64,000 bases of DNA from Pisolithus tinctorius (Eukaryota; Basidiomycota; Agaricomycetes; Boletales; Pisolithaceae). Under the pieces are notes generated by a model. It made no database searches. It had not been told where the DNA came from and worked only from the letters and a program-made list of their open reading frames with translations. The stretch lies in NCBI GenBank assembly GCA_024663395.1, contig JANFAH010000120.1:1-64000 (forward strand). The letters run 5' to 3'. Shown piece by piece: positions 1-11,344 of this stretch (the first letter of the stretch is position 1; each line of letters starts with the position of its first letter). Made by a program: the position numbers and the translations under genes.

Positions 1-341
1 TCCTTGATATCCATTTCTCCATCTTCGTCACGTGCTTGTGTGACCCCGAAGCTGTACCGTTCATACCCAACAGCGACGTCAAACTAGACCGTCCACCTGT
101 ATATACACTTCTTTGTGAAACCGCCGGACTTTCACGGCCTTCTTCTCTCGAATCCGCTGTAGCGGAGGAGGATAAGCCGTTCAGTGCAGCACAGCCGCAC
201 GCTGGAGGTGGCGTCGCGGTGTGTGCGAGTGGGCCGGAGAGTCTGGTCGTTGAAACGAGGAACGCGGTCGCGAGGTTGGGTGTTGGGAACGCTTTGAAGT
301 TGGGTGGCGTTGTCGTTCATGTAGAGAGCTTTGCGCTGTAA
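1..341 (+). CDS. Ferric reductase (FRE/NOX family), C-terminal end, partial at window edge
   Basis: The reading frame is open from base 3 to the stop at 341. It encodes the end of the FAD/NAD(P)H-binding half of a ferric-chelate reductase. This family consists of plasma-membrane flavocytochromes that pass electrons from NADPH through FAD and heme to extracellular Fe(III). Visible motifs are the strand ending VTCLCDPEAVPFIPN, the NAD-pocket motif VCASGPESL and the terminal block GGVVVHVESFAL. The frame is undamaged here, whereas the second copy near 12.9 kb has lost one codon (Phe of IFVTC) and is broken elsewhere. The 5' part lies outside the window, so function cannot be judged. The 60 bases after the stop also match the region after the second copy, so the duplication included the 3' flank. 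Family assignment is confident; substrate is not. Confidence 0.8.
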   Translation, partial: LDIHFSIFVTCLCDPEAVPFIPNSDVKLDRPPVYTLLCETAGLSRPSSLESAVAEEDKPFSAAQPHAGGGVAVCASGPESLVVETRNAVARLGVGNALKLGGVVVHVESFAL

Positions 342-1489
342 ATGGGGACCCAGGTTTGTACGTATGAAGATGTCGCGCGTATGTTTATTTTTGTGTAAAA
401 TAGGCCCCGGGTATTGTGATCTTACACGAGCGGGATGTGAGTGTCGTATACGGTAAGCCAGGACCTCGCGACTTGAGCAGGCTAAGCCTGGATGTTCACG
501 TTCAGGGCGCAGTCAACATAAATGAAGTTAACGAAGTCCGTACCCTGAACAGTGTAAGAGAATATCAAATCAAATCGTCTGTAGGATCTGAACCTTCCGC
601 AAGTTGTTCTGCCGCGTGGCGACCCCAATTCATCCGCATCATGGGAATGATCCCAGTACTGTGAACACCCTGTTGGGTTCCTGAACAAGTACAAGTAGCT
701 TACGAAACTGAGTTTGACTTGTCGTATGACCGGGGTCGATCGTATTGGAGATCTTTTCGACACCATCGACCTCTATATTATAGGACGAACTGTTCTCTGC
801 TGTGAGAACAATCTCACCGCCGACCTCGCAGGTGCCTATATGGGGCAGTAGGGCAGTTGCCACAACGTTACCTGTGTGAACTTCTCCACCCGCATCAATG
901 AAGGCAATAGAATGTCGGGGGCTCAGTCGTACAGTATCTCCGCCAGGTACGACAGGACTGAAATACCTCCCCATAGGCAGGCCCGTAACTTCGCCCCAGT
1001 TCTAGCCACAGCGCCTAAGTCTGCGATTTCGGATACTGAAAGAGACGTGCTGATCCACCGGTCATAATAGATAGTCAGCTCCTTGTCACCCCCAACGAAT
1101 GGAGTAATAAGTCGCTTTGGCATAGACAACCAGAACACCCCGCGCCGGAATACCAGAACTGGTAGTTAACACTCGAAGCCTGAAACAAGGCCTTCTCGCC
1201 GCTATTATATGATCGAGGGAGAGATGGGTGAAAGTACGCAACCGTCGGACCCCTTCTTCCGAATCTCTCACATCGGTCTTGGCATTTACGGTCTCCGCAA
1301 CCTTGATCTCAATGACGTGTACTGCGGAGCTGGGAAGAAGTGGGGTTCTGCGCCAGCTATACACTTGCCGACAGAATTGTCGGATAGTTGTGGAATCATG
1401 ATAAATCGACCTGCTGCCCAAATAAGAACGGTGTCATCAGAAGGGCTGAACCTCGAAGGATGAATAGGTGTCCATATTATATATCCAAA
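342..1489 (-). other. Gene-poor stretch with degraded minus-strand coding relics
   Basis: No intact gene is visible. Fragmentary minus-strand frames at about 639-974, 923-1138 and 1086-1421 read like one decayed protein of unknown family. The parts near 1270-1475 recur near 18540-18745. The sequence around 1205-1270 matches 13380-13445, where it directly follows the second FRE copy, so about 0.8 kb is either inserted here or deleted there. I do not recognise the protein. Confidence 0.35.
1270..1480. repeat. Dispersed repeat, copy 1 (partner at 18540-18745)
   Basis: About 200 bp beginning CTCACATCGG and ending with GAAGGATGAATAGG is closely similar, in the same orientation, to 18535-18745. 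The frame is broken in both copies, so this is a degraded dispersed repeat or gene fragment rather than a working gene. Confidence 0.7.
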
Positions 1490-1775
1490 GCGCTAACCTT
1501 GGTGCGGTAGCGCAAAAACCGAAAAACATGTCCGCCCCGCAGAAAGCAAGGGCAGGGAATATCCATAGTTCCGCATACAGCGTATGGTAGCGAACGGAAT
1601 AACAAAAGAGGCCACGAAGGACAAAATGTTGTGTGTCTCAGATGGTCAAGGTTCAGGCGTTTGTTACACACCGAGCGCGAGCTGGAACTCAGGGGGCTAC
1701 AAAGAGAACCCGATAGAAAAACCTTCGAACTGGGCGAAGGGAAGTCAAGACGAGGGTTCCGAGCACGGAAAAGTG
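1490..1775 (+). repeat. Dispersed repeat R2, copy 1 (inverted partner at 11955-12255)
   Basis: This block, starting with GCTAACCTTGGTGCGG and containing GAAAAACCTTCGAACTGGGC, is the reverse complement of 11955-12255 with moderate divergence. No protein family is recognisable. It may be a short non-autonomous transposon; terminal repeats and a target duplication could not be defined by eye. Confidence 0.65.
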
Positions 1776-2640
1776 ACGCCGGAGGCTCCCTTCCGTGGAC
1801 TGAGGACGGGAAGGAATCCAACTCTCCGAGCGAGATCACTGACCATCCCCGTTAGGTTACATAGTCAATAGAGTAGCTGATCGACCCCCCCACCAACTGT
1901 CCACTTCGCAACGGTCGGAGGACAAGCCTTCGGGTGTACGTTTGTGCTTTCTCGACTGCAAAAGCTGTCGTTCATGCAGCTGATCACCAGCTGACCCAGA
2001 AGACAGTGGAGGGGCAAACCTGAATGATAATGGTAGCTGTGAGACGGATTGTGACAACAACGGAGGAAGCTTCATTACATAAACTTGAAGCTCGCGTCAT
2101 TCGTTGAACTGAACATCCTCCGCTCAAATCAACAGTACTATTCCGAGGATAGCAGCTGGTACCTCCTGCTAATTCCATCAAAATAGACAAAGTGAGGACT
2201 TCGGGATTCGAGGGCAGTTGGCCAGATTTGGTGAAGTTGCGTTTTTTTTTTTTTTTTTTTTCAGTGTTAGGCCTGCAGGATTCCTGCCATTGGCGCCTGA
2301 GGCGAGGTTCCAGCGTGGCGGGAGATAGGGACGAAAGGACTCTCATTCGTGTAAGCCGCTCTACTACTATAGAGCCTTCTGGGGTACGTCTCGTCTCTAG
2401 TCTCTTCATTTTTTGAAGAACCAAGTTTCTTGCGGCCGCTCAGGAAACACAGTGGGGACCACAGATTTGAGTCAGAGTAATCCTTGCTGTTTGTGTGAAG
2501 AGGGGATTCCGAAATTTTCGCTCTGCGTAAGTACCGCGATTTTATGAATATACGAGAGGCGCATCGTGATCGATGATTGTTCAATATTCAATGAGAGAAC
2601 TTGTCTCAGCATAGCCCTTATGGTCTAGTGTCCATTCCAG
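1776..2640. other. No gene seen; contains a poly-T tract
   Basis: No supportable gene is present. A run of about 21 T at 2244-2264 is followed by CAG, resembling a fossil poly(A) tail read on the minus strand or a long polypyrimidine tract. The open frames here are short and unconserved. Confidence 0.4.
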
Positions 2641-2641
2641 C

Positions 2642-4880
2642 GTGTCGATGGGCGCTCTTATCGATCAATACGAGTCCGCAGCTCCACGCCACTACACCAC
2701 CATCTCCCCCCGTAGCCGTACACTTACTGCTTTTCGGAAAGCTCCAAGAACCCCGTCTTTGCATTATTCATGGCTCCTGGTTTTTTTGGCGGATTGCGGC
2801 GTTTTCGGGAACCAGGTTCTCGGGTGCGGAGCGACCACGCAGTGATTCCACAAGCTCCCGCTTCCACAGCGGACACCCAGCCAAGTACGTCTTAAGCTTT
2901 ACAAGATGAAGATGGTCGCGCTCTTGGGTTGACTGAAGTTACTGTCGATGTTCTAGATGTCTGCATCGCTGCGCTGATTGAAGCGATTCATCCACCTAGC
3001 ACGTATGCGGATGTTCCTGCTCCCGACGCCATTCAAGGTGGCCGCACATCCTTTTTCACGTCCCTTCACACGTTCGCTGAAGCTTCTTGCCCAGATTCTG
3101 TGCCAAACAGTACAGGCACTCCTCCTGTGTGGACTGACGATCAAACTACGAGTTCATGTTCTCTCACCGGACGCGCTCGCGAAATACTCACGGGCGAGTG
3201 TTGTACTTATGATGAGAGAAGTCTAACATTAGTAACCAGAGTTATGCTCGTCCCAGCCTGACTATCGACTAGAGGATCCTGCTGAAGCTAATCAACCAGG
3301 TAGGATCCCAGTAATTCATGCATCCACTTCTTGCACTGACGGAAGCTACTGTCTAGATGTTCCTCCAGGCAGTGAAGACGTATCCATTGCGACGTCGATT
3401 AAGACTCTTCACCCACTTTCACCCTCTACCTGTAACAATGCAGACAGTTCCATTTCTGACAGTACTCGAGGTAGTCGCACATGCTCCTATCCGCTTTGAG
3501 ATGTGTCTACTGATGCTACTTGCCCAGGTTCTCTGCAGAGCTCTACAGACATTCCTGTGCTGACTGCGGTCCAAGCTGGGTCCACACTCCACACAAGGTA
3601 ATGTTGATACTCCTATTCCTGCATGCACTGGGAAAATATCCTCGGGTACGTGTTTTGTTTGTAATGAGTGGAACAAGTCTAACATGAACAACAAGTGTCG
3701 CCCTCTTCGCAGCCTGTCTACTGCCTAGATCCTGCGAAGGCTAAAGAATATGTTGAGCACATTTGTCATTTTCGCATTCTTGTTGTGGGCAGGGCAAATG
3801 CAGGTAAAACAACAATTTTGCAGAGGGTTTGTAACATGGTGGATCAACCAGAAATCTTCAATGGAAAAGGGGAAAAGGTATGCATGAGGTGCTGTACTTG
3901 CTTCAGATTGACAATATCTTGGGCTATATTCAGGTGGATGCTGGTGTTGTGCAAGCCTCATTAACAGTGAGATTGGCTCTTGATTGTTATATAATGTGCT
4001 GTTGGAGCTGTTAAACCTTTCCAGCATGGCTACCATGACATTGAGGATGAGCTGGTCTTTCAAAGTAACCCATGCTTTGTATTCCATGACTCATGTGGGT
4101 TTGAAGCTGCAAATGCAGTGCAGTTTGACAAGATGAAGAAATTTGTAATGGATCATGCCAAAGCACTCAAACTAGATGAGAGAATACATGCCATTTGGTA
4201 AGGACATATGACTGGCAGTGTGAATGTGCAGAAGTGATTCTGGTGAATGATCAAGGTTTTGTATTCCATGGACTGACATGAGAGGATGGTCACAGCTAGT
4301 GAAATGAAGTTTTTTGATGAATGTGATACAGGGCATGGTGAGTGGGTTACATATTTTATGGTTGATGTTTTAAATTTTGGATTTCCAAAGTTCCTGTGAT
4401 TGTGCTGTTGACAAAGACAGATGCCTTGGAGCTTGAGGCACTGGAGGAGCTGGAGGGCCAAGGGTCAAGTGTGGATGATGCAGAAAGGGTTGCAGATGTG
4501 CAAAGAGAAATTCTGGACCCCCATACCACAAAGCTCAAGGGTTGGTTGAACAAGTGAAGGTTTCCACCTCATGACTATCTGTCACTTGGTGATAAGTACT
4601 GTATATTATCAGTAGGTTGGCAAACTTGGTGAGAAATCATTCCAGGAATGGAAAAAGGGGATGCAGATTGTGCACCCTGACTGACATGCACAGCAAATGT
4701 TTTGAATGGAGAAGGGCTGCAACAGCTTCTTATATCAACGTGGCAGTCCAACCTGGGATTATGTGTTGAATTTGCTATAGTGAAGTAAGTTATGTATATT
4801 ATCACAATGACTGTTGATGCAGAACAGCCTGAGATACATCAATGACAATTCACACATGGCAAACATCACAACAGTTTTAA
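2642..4880 (+). pseudogene. G-domain (P-loop GTPase) protein, left arm of an inverted duplication
   Basis: This is a multi-exon gene with a TRAFAC-type GTPase domain. The P-loop is GRANAGKTTILQR (about 3790). The G3 region reads FHDSCGFE (about 4085). The G4 motif is LLTKTD (about 4408), followed by a helix with LELEALEELEGQG. Introns start with GTAAG after HAIW and GTGAG after ECDTGH. Upstream, 2930-3250 and 3330-3690 are two diverged copies of one exon-like block, which suggests an internal exon duplication. An in-frame TGA follows WLNK at about 4556, where the other copy reads on with RFPPHDYLSLG. The gene is therefore probably dead unless that stop lies in an intron. The right-arm copy is at 9115-11087 on the other strand. 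Ligand and role are unknown; basidiomycetes carry many such G-domain proteins of undetermined function. Confidence 0.7.
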
Positions 4881-4889
4881 AAGTCCTTC

Positions 4890-6190
4890 ACTGTATATGA
4901 TCTTTGGGGACAGATATATGTACGTGCATGGTACAATACCAGGGTCACATAGACACAGTGTGTATACTGAGTCAGGAATGCAGCTATACATGGCTAAGTC
5001 CCTTCAATAGCAGACCAGGCAAGAAACAAAAACACAAGAGAATAACAAAAGGAAAGGAACCAGTTGTTGTCCTTGACCCAAACCCTATCACTCTAAGCCT
5101 TCATGGTTTTGGCTCTTTTCCCTTCCTCCAGAAATACAAAATGCCAATATTATAGGTGAAGCATTTCCCTTCCCTACACCAAAAATGACACATGCACCAG
5201 TATCCAAGAAATTAAATTCAATCTGCCATGCTGAAAGGAAATTGATGGGTTTGCAGCAGTTTCAGTCAGATACATGAAAAATAATCTGATTTTCATTTAC
5301 CTTTTGCTATTTCAAGATCATCTTTGCTGGATCAAATACAAAGTAAGATTTTCATACTGTGGAAGGAATAGCAGCTTACACATCTGATTCTTCCTTGCAA
5401 CATCTACAAGAATGGGACATAAATTCTCCACATCTTCACCATGCTCCTGAAATGCTGCCTCAATGAGTTGGTGAACATTAGCTTGCACCCCTGATATTTG
5501 ATAGGCTCTGACAGCCATTGCCAGGTCCTCCTCCAAATGTCTTGTCCCATTCTTCCCCTGAAACAAGAAGTGTAGATATTCAAATACCAGTAGGCAACCT
5601 GCAATCATGACTTAGATGATTCAAACAATGAGAAGGTGTGTTTACCAATGCCATGTTCTACAACAAATTTCATTGAAGATGTCATTGAAGCAGACAACAT
5701 AGGCATCTCTTTGAAGGATAGCATTGGAGGATCAATCCAAGGCTAAAACATGTCAAATAATGTCATCTGCCTATGGTTGAAGAATCAAAGTAGATGAGAG
5801 ACCTACAACCTGATGAATATATCAGGGGCCCATGGGAACCCATGTGTGTGAGAAAACAGTGCCACAAACCAACTATGTATGTGTTAGTAATCACTCCTGC
5901 TGAATTCAGAGGGAAAGGGAAACCCATACATTCTGCATAGAAAATGTTGAAGGTTGTCAATAAGATAGAAGATAGATGGTGACTGACAGTCTGGGGAATA
6001 CACAAAGGCATAAGGCACAAAATGATATTCCATGGAAATTTGCACCTACATCCTGAAAAACCATGTTAAACCAAAGTCTGCTATAATGCATGGATTGAGC
6101 TCACCAACTATTCAAGGATAAGAGCCTGGTTATCATGTATACTGCATAAAACTCACTGTCTAATGCCCAAAGTGAACAGGGTCACAAGGA
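4890..6190 (-). other. Spacer between GTPase copy and satellite, with a possible minus-strand exon
   Basis: No complete gene is seen. On the minus strand, 5560-5393 reads as a clean stretch (GTRHLEEDLAMAVRAYQ onward), bounded by a TTTCAG-type acceptor and a GTGTAAG donor. This suggests one exon of an unidentified helical protein. I could not connect it to neighbouring exons. Confidence 0.3.
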
Positions 6191-6194
6191 CACC

Positions 6195-9030
6195 AACAAA
6201 GGGCAGTGAACATGGTCAGCAAGCATCCTCCATCCCTTGCCATGACTCCACTCACTTCCTATGAACTCACAAACAATATGGTGGGACCAAAATGGTCAGC
6301 AAGCATCCACAACCATTGACATGACTCCACTCACAAACTACAAAACCAAATGCACAGGGTGGTAGGAAACATGGTCAGTATGCATTGACACCACCACTCA
6401 TGATTCCACCCACATCCTATGAATGCACATACAGCAGGGGGGGAAATCATGGTCAGCATGCATCCACCCCTACTTGCCATGACTCCACTCACTTCCTATG
6501 AACCCACAAACAATATGGTGGGACCAAAATGGTCAGCAAGCATCCACAACCATTGACATGACTCCACTCACAAGCTACAAAACCAAATGCACAGGGTGGT
6601 AGGAAACATGGTCAGTATGCATTGACACCACCACCCATGATTCCACCCACATCCTATGAACCCACATCCAGCAGGGGGGGAAATCATGGTCAGTATGCAT
6701 CCACCCCTACATGCCATGACTCCACTCACTTCCTATGAACCCCAGTGCAACAGGGTAGTAGAAATAATGGTCAGCATACATCCTCCACTACCTGCTAGGA
6801 CTCCACCCACAGCCTATGAATCCAAGTGCAACAGGGTGGCAGCAAGCATGGTCAGCAGCATCAACCACTTTCCATAACTTGACTCACAGCCTGTAAACCC
6901 ACATCCAGCAGAGTGATACAATCATGGTCAGCACACACTATCCACCAGCTGCCATGACTCCACTCACTTCCTATGAACCCAAGTGCAACAGGGTGGCAGA
7001 AAACATGATCAACATGCATTCATAATCACCTGCCATGATTCCACTCACATGCTATGAACCCACATGCAACAGGGAAGCAGCAATGACAGTCAGCATGCAT
7101 CCTCCACTACCTGCCATGACACCACTCACTTCCTGTGACCCCAAGTGCAACATTGTGGCAACAATCATGGTCAGAATACATCCTCCTTCACCAGCCATGA
7201 CTCAACTCACTGTCTATGAGCCAAAGTGCAATGGGATGGCAGCAAACATGGTCAGTATGCATCCACCATCACCTGTCATGATTCCACTCACTGGCTATGA
7301 ACCCACATGCAACAGGGCAGCAGCAACCATGTTCAGCATGTATCCACTGCCATTGACATGACTCCACTCACAACCTGTGAACCCCATGCAACAGGGTGGA
7401 CATGATCAGTGCATCTGTCACTACCAGGCATTGTTCCACTCACAACCTATGAGCCCAAGTGCAACAGGGTGACAGCAAACATGGTCAGCATGCATCCACC
7501 ACCTACCATAACTCCACTCACAACCTATGAGCCCAATTGCAACAGGGTGGCAGTAAACAAGGTCAGTCAGCATGCATCCACTACTACCTGTCACAGCTCC
7601 ACTCACCCACTATGCATCCCAGTACAATGGGATAGCAGCAATCATGATCAGCACACATACACCAGGGACTACCACCATTTTCCATAACTCCACTCACTGG
7701 CTATGAACCCACATGCAACACAATTTCAGAAAATGGCCAGCATACATCCACCACCATTGACATGACTCTCGACTCACAACCTATTGATCCAAGTGCAATA
7801 GAGTGGCAGAAAACATGGTAAGCATGTATCCTCCTCCACCTGGCATGTTTCCACTCACAACCTATGAACCCAAGTGCAACAGGGCAGCAAACAAAATGGT
7901 CAGCAGTAATCCACCATCACCAGCCATCCACTTACAACCTATGAACCCAAGCACAACAAAGTGGCAAAAGAAAAGGTCAGCATGCATCCTCCACCATCTG
8001 CTATGACTCCACTCACCCACTATGAAGCCACCAAGTGTGACAGGGTGACAGCAAATATGGTTAGCATGCATCCTCCACTACCTGCCATGACTCCACTCAC
8101 ATCCTAATGCCCAAGTATAACAGTGTGACAACAATCATGATCAGGTTACATCCACCACCACTTTCCATGACTCCACTCACATCCTATGAAGCATATGCAA
8201 CAGGGTGGCAGAAAACATCATCAGTATGCATCCAATATCACCTGCCATGACTCCACTCACTGACTATGAACCCACAAGCAACAGGGTGGCAAAATCATGG
8301 TCACACACATCCACACCATTGACATGATTCCACTCACAAGCTATGAATCCATGTGCAACAGTGGGCAGCACTCATGGTCAGCATGTATCCACACCACCAT
8401 TGATATGACTCCACTCACATCCTATGAATCCAAGTATAATAAGGATGGCAGCACAGTTGATCAGTATGCATCCACCACTCCCTGGCATGACCCCACTCAC
8501 AAGCTATGAAACCAAGTGCAACAGTGTGGCAGAAAACATAGTCAGCATGCATATACACCACCACCCATGACTCCACTCACATCCTATGCACCCAAGTGCA
8601 ACAGTGGCAGCAATCATAGTCATCATCATTGCATCCACCACTAGCTGCCATGATTCCACTCACATCCTATGCACCCAAGTGCAACAGGGTGGCAGTAATT
8701 ATGGTTAGCATGCATTCACCACTACCTGCCATGACTCCACTCACATGCTACAAACCCAAGTAGGTGGGAGCAACATGATCAACACCATTGCATCCACCAC
8801 CACCTGCCATGGCTCCACTCACATCCTATCAACCCAATTGTAGCAGAGTGGCAGTAAACATTGTCAGAATCATTGCATCCACCACCACCTGCCATGGTTT
8901 CACTCACATGCTATGAACCCAAGCACAATAGGTGGCAGCAAATACAGTCGTGCTTCCTCCACTTGCCATGACTCTACTCACTCCCTATGCACCCAAGTCC
9001 AACAGCAAGGCAGCAATTACATCAAGTTTG
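6195..9030. repeat. Tandem satellite, unit about 78 bp, roughly 36 copies
   Basis: The array has a core unit containing CATGACTCCACTCAC, a CTATGAACCCAAGTGCAACAG-like block and GGTCAGCATGCATCC. Successive cores at 6243 and 6321 are 78 bp apart. Between 6230 and 6700 a three-unit block of about 236 bp is itself repeated with high identity, which is a higher-order repeat. Units drift by substitutions and small indels towards 9 kb. Because 78 is a multiple of three, several frames stay open over a few units with a 26-residue period, but no start, intron or conserved domain supports a protein. It lies exactly between the two arms of the inverted GTPase duplication. Confidence 0.93.
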
Positions 9031-9114
9031 AATTAGCACCAAATTTCAAATTAGTGAGCATCTCCCCATATAACACATTTTCCTTACATATGGAAACCAC
9101 TGTGAGAGCATGAC

Positions 9115-11087
9115 TGACAGTGTTGTAGGATCAATCATCTCTGTCTTCCAGTTCATGTATTTTTTCAATGTCCTTGTACCTGTCAGTACAACTCTGATGT
9201 TAAGCATCTCACTTACTTCAGAATAGCCAATTCAATGCACAGTTCTAGGTTGGACTGCTGTGTTGATATGAGGAGCTGTTGCAGCCCTTCTTCACTCAAA
9301 GCATTTGCTGTACATGTCAGTAGGGGTGCACAATCTGCATCCTGTTGTTCCATTCCTGTGGTGATTTCTCACCAAGTTAGCCAACCTATACATAATATGT
9401 GCAGTACTTACCACCAAGTGACAGATAGTCATGGGGTGGAAACCTTTTCTCTTTCAACCAATCCTTGAGCTTTGCAGTATGGTTGTTCAGAATCTTTTTT
9501 TCCATATCTGCAACCCTCCCTGCATCATCCACACTCAACCCTTGGTCCTGAAGCTCCTCTATGGCCTCAAGCTCCAAGATATCTGCCTTTGTCAACAGCA
9601 CGATCACAGGAACTGTGGAAATGCCAAAACTTATAACATCAACCATGAAGTATGTGCATACATAGTACATACCATGCCCAGTATCACACTCATTAAAAAA
9701 CTTTGCTTCGCCTGCTGTGACCATCCTGTGGCTGTCAGTCATTGGAATGCAATACCTATACCGATCATCACAATCATGTCAGTACACTAGCGGTGTCAGT
9801 CATCACGTCCTCACCAAATGGCATGTATTCTCTCATCTAGTTGGCGAGTATTGGCACGATCCATACGAACTTCTTCATCTTGTCAAACTGCACTCCACTT
9901 CCAGCTTCAAACCCACATGAGTCATGAAATACGAAGCCTGGATTACTTTGAAAGATCAGCTCATCCTCAATGTTGTGGTAGCCCCGCTGGGTACGGTCAA
10001 TAGTACGTTACACAACATTCAGGAGACAACCTTACCGCTAATGAACCCTGCACCAGAGCGACGTCCACCTGAATATAGAACAACGTATCAACAATCTGAA
10101 GCAAGTACGGTGCATCATTCATACCTTCTCTCCTTTTCCATTAAAGATTTCTGGTTGTTCCGTCGTGTTACAAACCCTCTGCAAGATTGTCGTTTTACCT
10201 GCATTTGCCCTGCCCATGACCAGAATGCGAAAACGACGAATGCGCTCAACATGCTCTTTAGCTTTGGTAGGATCTAGGCTGTGGATAGGCTGTGGAGAGG
10301 TAACACTTGTCATTCATGTTAGACTTATCCCACTTGTCTCAAACAAAGCACGCACCCGAAAGTACTTCCCCAGTACATGCAGGAACAAGACCTTGTGTAG
10401 AATGCGGAGAAGAGGGTAACACTTGTTATTCATGTTAGACTCGTCCACTCGTCACAAACAAAACACGAACCCGAGGGTACTTCTTCAACGCGTGCAGGAG
10501 CAGGAGTATCTATATCATGTGCAGAATGCAAACCCATAGCTTGAACCTCAGTCGGTACAGAAATTCCCGTACTACTTGGCAGAGAACCAGGGCAAGCAAG
10601 TTCAGAAGATAACAAAGAGCCCGTACGACCGCCTTGGGTAGGGGCAAACACGGAACCATCCGTGTAGGCAGGGCTAGGGAGAAAGAGTGGGCGAAAGATT
10701 TCTACCGGCACGACAGTGCAAACATCTGCATCGTCTGGAGCTAGATGTCGACAATAACTTCAGTCAACACGAGAATGCGATTATCTGCATTGCTTGGGGG
10801 CATACCTGGTTGAGCGGTTTCAGTGGGAGCGGGAGCTTGTGGAACTCTTGCATCGTTCCTCCGGGTCCAAAAAGGCGGCCACTGTAAACGCCATAATCCG
10901 CTGAAACATCCAGGAGCCATGACGAACAAAAAGGTGAAGTTCTTGGAATTCTCTGAAGAGCAGTAAGTGTATGGTTGCGGGGGGTGGAGGTTGTCAAATG
11001 GAAAGGGCGTACAACGGCAGACTCGTATCGGTCGATACGACGAGTGCCTGGCAACAGACTGAGAGCCATGTCGCACACTGTTCGCAC
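9115..11087 (-). pseudogene. G-domain (P-loop GTPase) protein, right arm of the inverted duplication
   Basis: This is the reverse-strand copy of the gene at 2642-4880. The N-terminal exon-like block is at 11087-10764. It is followed by a proline-rich block (10711-10430), the P-loop exon with GRANAGKTTILQR (about 10200), the G3 exon with HDSCGFEAG (about 9905) and the G4 exon with LLTKAD (about 9590). Relative to the left copy, one A is missing in the exon around FDKMKKFV (near 9870), which shifts the frame. In contrast, the stop after the G4 exon of the left copy is absent and the frame reads on as WLKEKRFPPHDYLSLG. A block of about 105 bp is duplicated in tandem at 10305-10500. Each copy is therefore broken at a different place. 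Confidence 0.7.
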
Positions 11088-11344
11088 GGATCAGTTGGTA
11101 TAGTCACTATAGTTGCACTCCTGATACTGCCATACGCGTCCCGCCATCAGGTGCTGTTGAGTAGACCCACTATGAGTGTCTCCGAGTATGAAGTGGTGGT
11201 AGGCGGCGCGAGTTCCATGGAGCCCTACATTCTCGTGTTTATGCCGCTGTCTGCAAGACATCGTTGTCATGCAGCAGTGGTTCCCTCCTACTTATGTAAT
11301 CTGATGGGAGTTCAGCGATAACCCAGCGCCCTCCAAATGTACAA

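Noticed and set aside
7035..8006. Open frames of 67-108 codons in the satellite
   Set aside because: They follow from the 78-bp period being a multiple of three; they have no start context, no introns and no conserved domain, and stops appear at random in neighbouring units.
6195..9030. CRISPR-like array
   Set aside because: Units are contiguous and diverging, without constant repeats separated by unique spacers, and the DNA is eukaryotic.
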